NCBI GenBank assembly: GCA_021802425.1 | Contig: JAJZXJ010000014.1 | Coordinates: forward strand, 1 to 46,248 | DNA from: Acidulodesulfobacterium sp021802425 | GTDB lineage: Bacteria; SZUA-79; Acidulodesulfobacterales; Acidulodesulfobacteraceae | Direction: 5' to 3' | DNA: 46,248 nt | Shown: piece after piece, positions 41,455 to 46,248 of the stretch | Numbering within the stretch: position 1 is the stretch's first letter | Layout of the letters: every line of letters starts with the position of its first letter | Notes under the pieces: generated by a model | Told to the model about the DNA's origin: nothing | Seen by the model: only the letters and a program-made list of their open reading frames with translations | The model's database searches: none | Position numbers and translations under genes: made by a program

Positions 41455-43137
41455 ATGAAACATAATAACGATTATAAAAAAAAGGAATTTATCGAGGTTT
41501 ACGATACGACATTAAGGGATGGAACCCAGGGAGAGGGATTTTCTTTATCGATAGACGACAAATTAATGATTGCCGATATCCTCGATGAATTAGGGATGCA
41601 CTTTATAGAAGGGGGTTTCCCGTCTTCAAATCCAAAAGACAGAAAATTTTTTGAACTTGCGGCAAAAAAGGGATTTAAAAATTCTAAATTAGTGGCATTC
41701 GGCAGTACAAAAAGAAAAAATACGGCGGCAAAAGACGATGCCAACTTGCGGACATTAAGCGACATACCTGTCGATTACGCCGCTATTTTCGGGAAATCCT
41801 GGGACTTGCATGTCGAAAGCGTTTTAAAAATATCGTTAAACGAAAATTTAGACATCATAGCGGATTCCGTTAATTTCCTGAAAACATCAGGGAAAAAGAC
41901 ATTTTTTGACGCGGAACATTTTTTTGACGGTTTCGAGCATAACGAGGAATATGCCGTGAAATCGATAAAAATTGCTCTGGAGGCAGGAGCGGATAAGGTG
42001 ATTTTGTGCGACACGAACGGCGGTTTTTTACCACATAAAATATCGAAAGCAATCGAAAGGCTTAAATCTTATTATCAAATGGATTTGTCTAAGCTGGGAA
42101 TACATACCCATAACGATACCGATTGCGCCGTCGCAAACACTATTGCCGCCGTCATGCCCGGCATAAGGCATGTTCAAGGGACTATAAACGGGTACGGGGA
42201 AAGAACCGGAAATGCCAATCTTTCGTCTATAATCCCAAATTTAGAATTAAAATTGGGATTTAATGTTATAGGAAAAGAAAAGCTCAAAGGCCTCGTCAAG
42301 GTGAGCCGTTTAGTCGATGAAATATCCAATAATATGCCTCTTAAGAATATGCCCTATGTAGGGGAGAGCGCATTTGCCCATAAGGCCGGAATGCATGCCA
42401 ATGCGGTGCTTAAAAATCCTTCATCCTATGAACATATCGACCCGGCGGCTATCGGCAACAATAGAAGATTTTTAATATCCGATTTATCGGGCAAAAGCAA
42501 TATCGAGGCAAAAGCTAAAGAGCTGGGGATAGATTTAAGCAAACTTACGATTTCGGAAGAAGCCGAGCTGCTTAATAAAATAAAAGAGCTTGAATGGGGC
42601 GGTTTTGACTTTGAAAGCGCCGACGGTTCCTTTAAAATACTCATGGATAAATATTTATCAAAAAAGGCAAAAAATTATTTTAAGCTGATTGCATTCAGGG
42701 TAAATACGGAAAAAAATCTGCTTAATTCCGCAAATCTTTCTAATATTAACGGTATCGATTCGACACCTTTATCTTTAGAGAACAATAAAGAGAATAATAT
42801 TTTTAGCGAAGCCGTCGTTATGATAGAAGTTCAGGGAAAGAGGGAACATACCGTTGCGCTGGGAGACGGACCCGTTAACGCGCTTGACAATGCCCTAAGA
42901 AAAGCCCTTTTGAAGTTTTATCCGATATTAAGCGAAATGAAGTTAGCCGATTTTAAGGTCAGGGTTATTAGCAATAAAACTAAGTCTGGAACGGCATCTT
43001 ATGTCAGGGTATTAATAGAATCGTCGGACAAGGAGGATAAATGGACTACTCTTGGAGTATCAGAAAATATAATCGAGGCTTCTTATCAGGCTTTGGCGGA
43101 TAGTATAACCTATAAACTCACCAAAGAAGGAATATAA
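41455..43137 (+). CDS. cimA: (R)-citramalate synthase
   Basis: It condenses pyruvate with acetyl-CoA to citramalate, opening the threonine-independent isoleucine route. The 560-residue protein has the HMGL-like TIM barrel VYDTTLRDGTQGEGFSLS, GGFPSSNPKD, CDTNGGFLPH, GIHTHNDTDCAVAN and VQGTINGYGERTGN, then a LeuA-type allosteric domain (about 420-555). It resembles the long CimA family of Geobacter (citramalate synthase, TIGR00977 in my memory) more than LeuA or NifV. It follows lysC as in Geobacter. Confidence 0.94.
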   Translation: MKHNNDYKKKEFIEVYDTTLRDGTQGEGFSLSIDDKLMIADILDELGMHFIEGGFPSSNPKDRKFFELAAKKGFKNSKLVAFGSTKRKNTAAKDDANLRTLSDIPVDYAAIFGKSWDLHVESVLKISLNENLDIIADSVNFLKTSGKKTFFDAEHFFDGFEHNEEYAVKSIKIALEAGADKVILCDTNGGFLPHKISKAIERLKSYYQMDLSKLGIHTHNDTDCAVANTIAAVMPGIRHVQGTINGYGERTGNANLSSIIPNLELKLGFNVIGKEKLKGLVKVSRLVDEISNNMPLKNMPYVGESAFAHKAGMHANAVLKNPSSYEHIDPAAIGNNRRFLISDLSGKSNIEAKAKELGIDLSKLTISEEAELLNKIKELEWGGFDFESADGSFKILMDKYLSKKAKNYFKLIAFRVNTEKNLLNSANLSNINGIDSTPLSLENNKENNIFSEAVVMIEVQGKREHTVALGDGPVNALDNALRKALLKFYPILSEMKLADFKVRVISNKTKSGTASYVRVLIESSDKEDKWTTLGVSENIIEASYQALADSITYKLTKEGI

Positions 43138-43158
43138 AATAAAAGGGGGGAAGAGATA

Positions 43159-43797
43159 ATGGTTGATTTTGATAAAATAAAAGAAACCGGTTTTTTTAAA
43201 GCATTGATTTTGACATGGAAAAAGTCTCTTTTTACTCCCGAAGCCTTTTTTAAAGAACTAAATAATACCGAAAATAATAACGGAATTTTACATCCATATT
43301 TTTATGCAATAATATTTACATATATTAATTTAGTATTTTCCTTTTTTTGGGATATATTCTTTTTTAAAATAGGTTTTTACAAAAATTATGCAATTTTACC
43401 GAAGATACCCCTTTTTTTTACCAATAAAAACACAATCTATTTTTTCATTTTAATCGGGATTATTTTTCTTTTGCTGGTTTTGGGAATTTTATTTACGGTA
43501 TTCTTAGTATTGTTGACCATTGTAATACACGGATTCATTATGGTTATGGGGGGAAAGAAAGGTATAAAAAATACATTTAGAATAATTTGTTATTCCGCCG
43601 GCGTCGGATTTTTCTCTATATTTCCGATTTTCGGATACAATATATCCGCCACGTGGCTTTCGGCTTTAATGGTAATAGGAATTAAAGAAACTAACGAATT
43701 GTCAACGCCGAGGTCTATTTTGGCGGTATTATTGCCGTTTATCTTTGCCTCGCTTATATTGGTAATATTTTTAATAAAACTTATTATCGTAAGGTGA
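43159..43797 (+). CDS. Yip1-family membrane protein
   Basis: The 212-residue protein has a short cytoplasmic N-terminus (KKSLFTPEAFFKEL, the typical Yip1 entry motif) and about five membrane segments (near 50-72, 92-125, 137-160, 160-175 and 188-210). Yip1 domains in bacteria have no established function. It has a strong AAGGGGGG-like ribosome site. It is the last plus-strand gene before the convergent fbaA and a foldback repeat. Confidence 0.8.
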   Translation: MVDFDKIKETGFFKALILTWKKSLFTPEAFFKELNNTENNNGILHPYFYAIIFTYINLVFSFFWDIFFFKIGFYKNYAILPKIPLFFTNKNTIYFFILIGIIFLLLVLGILFTVFLVLLTIVIHGFIMVMGGKKGIKNTFRIICYSAGVGFFSIFPIFGYNISATWLSALMVIGIKETNELSTPRSILAVLLPFIFASLILVIFLIKLIIVR

Positions 43798-43805
43798 AGA
43801 GAGGG

Positions 43806-43939
43806 TTAATTACCAAAATTGCCTCAAAGTCCCAACCCGCTTCAGCGATATTTCCATCCGTGTTTATCAAAGCATGTCTTTGATATGGATGGAAATGCTA
43901 TATAATAAATTTCTCTCGGCAATTTTGGGTAATTATTAA
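43806..43939. repeat. Foldback (MITE-like) element between yip1 and fbaA
   Basis: The outer arms TTAATTACCAAAATTGCC (43806-43823) and GGCAATTTTGGGTAATTATT (43918-43937) pair with one bulge. Inside is a nearly perfect hairpin: ATTTCCATCC (43850-43859) with GGATGGAAAT (43887-43896), and ATCAAAG (43866-43872) with CTTTGAT (43878-43884). The 14-mer AAATTGCCTCAAAG in the left arm recurs at 228-241 near a GGCAATTT/AAATTGCC pair. It could also act as a transcription barrier between the convergent genes. Confidence 0.7.
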
Positions 43940-43961
43940 TGCCTGCACGGTAAAACGCAGG

Positions 43962-44888
43962 TTATACCCTGTTTGACGAACCTAAAACCCTCATTCTTTC
44001 TTTAATAACCTCAATGACATAATCTTTTGCCGGACCGAAAATTTTTCTCGGATCGATTTGAGATTTATCGTTTGCAATGCTTTCCCTGACCTTTGCAAGG
44101 AACGAAATGCGGAGGTCGGTATCGGTATTTACCTTATTTATTCCAAATTTTATAGCATCCTTCAAGACATCGAAAGGGACGCCCTTTGCGCCCTTTAAAT
44201 CACCGCCGAACTCCTCGAATTTTTTTGATGCCGCTTCGGGAACGGATGAGGCGCCGTGCAGGACAAGAGGAATACCCGTCAGCTCTTTTACCTTCCTTAG
44301 CCGCTCAAAGTCTAATTTGGCTTCTCCTTTAAATTTGAAAGCGCCGTGAGAAGTGCCTATAGCAGGCGCTAAAAAGTCGATGTTGGAGGATGCAACAAAA
44401 TCGTTTGCTTCTTTCGGATTTACCAAAACGGCATCTCTTTCGGCGACGGACACATTGTCTTCGACACCCTTAAGCCTTCCAAGTTCCGCCTCGACGGATA
44501 TTCCGAGCGGATGGCAGATGCTTACGACCTGTTTCGTAATTTTAAGGTTTTCTTCAAACGGAAAATGGGACGCGTCAATCATAACGGAGGTAAACCCCGC
44601 CTTTATAGCAACCATAACGGCATTTAAATTTGAGCCGTGGTCAAGATGAAGGGCGACCGGAATGTTTGGGTAAGTATCCGATAATGTTTTAGTCATCGAA
44701 AAAAGCATATCCGGGCCTGCATATTTTATCGCGCCTTCGCTTGCGGCAATAATTATGGGAGATTTTTCCGACTCGGCCGCCAAAAATACCGCCTGTAAAA
44801 ATTCCATATTATTCACATTAAAAGCGCCGACGGCATACAGGTTTTTATTGGCATCGTCAAGTATTTCTTTTGCGGATATTAAAGACAT
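43962..44888 (-). CDS. fbaA: Class II fructose-bisphosphate aldolase
   Basis: It cleaves fructose-1,6-bisphosphate to DHAP and GAP, or forms it in gluconeogenesis. The 308-residue class II enzyme shows VGAFNVNNMEFLQA, the zinc His in VALHLDHGSN, IDASHFPFEENL, VEAELGRLKG, APAIGTSHGAFK and the second metal His in LVLHGASSVPE. The final KINTDTDLR-type segment reads KVNTDTDLRISF. GGAGGG lies 7 nt before the ATG. It is transcribed towards the foldback element. Confidence 0.95.
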   Translation of the reverse strand: MSLISAKEILDDANKNLYAVGAFNVNNMEFLQAVFLAAESEKSPIIIAASEGAIKYAGPDMLFSMTKTLSDTYPNIPVALHLDHGSNLNAVMVAIKAGFTSVMIDASHFPFEENLKITKQVVSICHPLGISVEAELGRLKGVEDNVSVAERDAVLVNPKEANDFVASSNIDFLAPAIGTSHGAFKFKGEAKLDFERLRKVKELTGIPLVLHGASSVPEAASKKFEEFGGDLKGAKGVPFDVLKDAIKFGINKVNTDTDLRISFLAKVRESIANDKSQIDPRKIFGPAKDYVIEVIKERMRVLGSSNRV

Positions 44889-44980
44889 TTTGCCCTCCTA
44901 TATTATTTATAAAATTTATAAATTTTAGATAATAAATGTTGCCCGGTACTTATGAGAAATTGAGATAAATTTAATTTATA

Positions 44981-45076
44981 TGGCGGAAGCGTATGGGAAT
45001 CGAACCCACCGCGCAAATTGCCTTTGCGCCTGTTGATTTGAAGTCAAAGAGGGGCACCAGCCCTCCTTCCGCTTCC
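44981..45076 (-). tRNA. selC: tRNA-Sec (TCA), selenocysteine
   Basis: The 96-nt gene read on minus has acceptor GGAAGCG/CGCTTCC plus discriminator G and encoded CCA. The anticodon loop is CTTCAAA (anticodon TCA) between TTGA and TCAA. The variable arm is long, with GCGCAAA/TTTGCGC around GGCAA, and the T loop is TTCGATT. A long D stem (GAGGG/CCCTC) is also seen. Length, anticodon and the 7-bp variable stem rule out tRNA-Ser or a UGA suppressor. The cell therefore makes selenoproteins, though none is evident in this window. Confidence 0.95.
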
Positions 45077-45205
45077 TTAACTTCCTGCATATAGCTTGAA
45101 TTATAATACATCTTTACTTATTATTCAAGTCCCCTAATATTCCCTGTTAATAACTTTTAAAATGTCTATCTATAAATAACTTTTAATAAATCGTTTATTA
45201 TGCCG

Positions 45206-45234
45206 TTGATATTAAACTATATAAAGTATATAAT
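45206..45234 (+). promoter_or_regulatory. Promoter of the DsrE-like gene
   Basis: TTGATA (45206-45211), a 17-bp spacer and a perfect TATAAT (45229-45234) point at the DsrE-like gene 96 nt downstream. The rest of the 440-bp stretch 44889-45330 holds only tRNA-Sec and AT-rich DNA. Confidence 0.65.
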
Positions 45235-45330
45235 CGTATAATACGGCATAATTATTCCGATAGTTTTATTTATATAATTAATATATTATAGGTATTTATA
45301 AGGCAAACGGTAGGATGAGGATAAGGCGTT

Positions 45331-45678
45331 ATGAAAGCAAAAGTTTTAATCGTTATAACAACAGGAGAAAACGATCCGATTAAAGTTGTTTCCGGACTTA
45401 ATCTTGCATGGAAAACAAAAAAGAATGGAACCTTTGAAGATGTCAGGGTGTTTTTTTACGGTTCATCGGAAGATTATATCGCAAAAACCGATAATCCCGA
45501 GGTATTGGAAGCCTATGAAGAGGTTTTAAAAAACGGTATTATTATTCAAGGATGTATCGGATTTGCTAAAAAATTTAACATTGCGACAAAATTAAGCGAT
45601 AAAAAAATAACGCTAATGAGTTCATCCACCGTTATCCCGGATCTCGTGGCGGACGGATATCAGGTGATAACTTTTTAA
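45331..45678 (+). CDS. DsrE/DsrF-like family protein, putative sulfur carrier
   Basis: The 115-residue protein has the DsrE-like alpha/beta plan: VLIVITTGENDPIKVVSGLNLAWKT at the start, VRVFFYGSSEDYIA in the middle and a single cysteine C75 in GIIIQGCIGFAKKF, at about the place of the active Cys of DsrE. DsrE-type proteins pass persulfide sulfur between TusA, rhodanese and dissimilatory enzymes. It stands alone here, 19 kb from the shdr genes, with its own promoter. A role in feeding sHdr is possible but not shown; it is not clearly DsrE3. Confidence 0.7.
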   Translation: MKAKVLIVITTGENDPIKVVSGLNLAWKTKKNGTFEDVRVFFYGSSEDYIAKTDNPEVLEAYEEVLKNGIIIQGCIGFAKKFNIATKLSDKKITLMSSSTVIPDLVADGYQVITF

Positions 45679-45686
45679 ACGCAATT

Positions 45687-45722
45687 GACATACTCCCCAT
45701 CCCTAAAGGCAGGGGATTTTGT
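45687..45722 (+). repeat. IS200/IS605-like end remnant
   Basis: The short imperfect hairpin with ACTCCCCAT, then CCCTAAAGGCAGGGGATTTT, resembles the subterminal hairpin of IS200/IS605-IS1341 elements. There is no transposase or tnpB ORF. It lies 8 nt after the DsrE-like stop and 10 bp from the end of the convergent cytochrome gene, where its stem and T-rich tail could also terminate transcription. Confidence 0.5.
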
Positions 45723-45732
45723 TATATTTTAC

Positions 45733-46212
45733 TTATTTAAGCGATTCGAGGTATTTAGAAATAGCTATGACCTGCGATTTGGGCATATGTTCGTGATTTG
45801 GCATTATTGCTATATAAGTTTTACCGTTAATTTTAACAATGGAATTGCGTTTAAAATGCGCCGACGGATCGACTATCTGTGCAGCAATCCACGAAAAACT
45901 TCTTTTTGAACCTATATGGGAAAGGTTCGGTCCCATAACCCCGCCGTGGCCGTTAATTATATGACACATGATACATTCATCGGCTCTAAATAATTTATAT
46001 CCTTTTGGACCTGAGCCTTGATACGAACTGCCTCTGCCGCTAAATCCAGCGCCCATCATGCCGTTTCCCATCATACCTGTATAGCTAAATCTTGCGCTCG
46101 TCATCATACCTGCAATCAGATAAATAACTGAGGTAGCTAATAACAGTATTAATAATATTAATATTAAAACGATTTCAGTTTTCTTGTGCTTGTAAAAATA
46201 TCTTCCACGCAT
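45733..46212 (-). CDS. Membrane-anchored monohaem c-type cytochrome
   Basis: The 159-residue protein has an N-terminal signal anchor (about 13-37, VLILILLILLLATSVIYLIAG), a Met/Gly/Ser-rich linker (about 40-68) and a small cytochrome c domain. The haem site is C80-I-M-C83-H84. The probable distal ligand is M143 in HEHMPKSQVIAISKYL. GGVMGPNLSHIGSKR is the usual loop after CXXCH. It would carry electrons at the outer face of the inner membrane, perhaps to a terminal oxidase. AAGGA precedes the ATG on the minus strand. It converges with the DsrE-like gene; partners are outside the window. Confidence 0.88.
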   Translation of the reverse strand: MRGRYFYKHKKTEIVLILILLILLLATSVIYLIAGMMTSARFSYTGMMGNGMMGAGFSGRGSSYQGSGPKGYKLFRADECIMCHIINGHGGVMGPNLSHIGSKRSFSWIAAQIVDPSAHFKRNSIVKINGKTYIAIMPNHEHMPKSQVIAISKYLESLK

Positions 46213-46248
46213 AAAGAATCCTTCGTATAGCTTAAAGCGTTAAATTAT

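Noticed and set aside
44981..45076. tRNA-Ser or UGA suppressor
   Set aside because: The anticodon is TCA with a 7-bp variable arm and long acceptor, as in tRNA-Sec; the D arm does not fit tRNA-Ser.
45685..45909. Plus-strand ORF overlapping the cytochrome gene
   Set aside because: It starts near the IS-like remnant and lies opposite the haem protein gene, which has a clear CXXCH and signal anchor; it is a shadow.
1..46248. CRISPR array, prophage or integron
   Set aside because: No regularly spaced repeats, cas genes, phage structural genes, integrase or attC-like sites were seen; the repeats present are isolated foldbacks.

Overview
The window is a low-GC, gene-dense piece of a Gram-negative bacterial chromosome. 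The block tilS-ftsH-folP-cdaA-cdaR-glmM-pdxJ-acpS-nnr-CBS-tsaE-(lpd)-lysC-cimA has the order I associate with Geobacter-like former Deltaproteobacteria. The rest of the window carries sulfur-oxidation genes. I infer a Desulfobacterota-like sulfur metaboliser, possibly an acid-mine-drainage lineage such as Acidulodesulfobacterales; that last step is a guess from content, not a measured affiliation. A tRNA-Sec gene indicates that the cell uses selenocysteine.

Layout. 1-300: tRNA-Asn on the minus strand with a strong promoter, then the terminator of otsB. 0.4-4 kb: osmotic-stress genes otsB (minus), otsA and an MscS channel. 4-8.2 kb: a tautomerase, aroD, and a pilB/gspE plus pilC/gspF pair. 8.2-10 kb: a methyl-accepting chemotaxis protein on minus. 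10.3-14.7 kb: an RND efflux adaptor and permease. 14.7-16 kb: a degenerate crotonase and an ArsR regulator with a clear self-operator. 16.2-20.9 kb: the sulfur-oxidising heterodisulfide reductase-like operon shdrC1-B1-A-C2-B2, closed by a strong terminator. 21-26.9 kb: a second unit with two lipoate-binding proteins (LbpA), two LipS-type radical SAM enzymes flanking a lipoate ligase, an OsmC-like protein and a methyltransferase. 26.9-43.1 kb: the conserved housekeeping block. 43.1-46.2 kb: a Yip1-like membrane protein, fbaA (minus), tRNA-Sec (minus), a DsrE-like sulfur-carrier candidate and a membrane-anchored c-type cytochrome (minus).

How it fits together. The sHdr complex is thought to oxidise cytoplasmic protein-bound sulfane sulfur, with LbpA as its dedicated lipoyl partner. 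The downstream unit supplies octanoyl/lipoyl attachment (ligase) and sulfur insertion (LipS pair) for LbpA, so the enzyme and its cofactor assembly line sit together. The ArsR gene just upstream, with an ATTC-N8-GAAT site across its promoter, is the likely sulfur-responsive switch. No tusA, rhodanese, dsrAB, sox, lipA or lipB gene is in the window.

The most unusual item is the lipoate ligase. At 512 residues it is much longer than usual and carries a cysteine-rich C-terminal domain that I read as DUF116, whose function is unknown to me. Its position between the two radical SAM sulfur-insertion enzymes suggests an iron-sulfur or sulfur-supply role in lipoate assembly.
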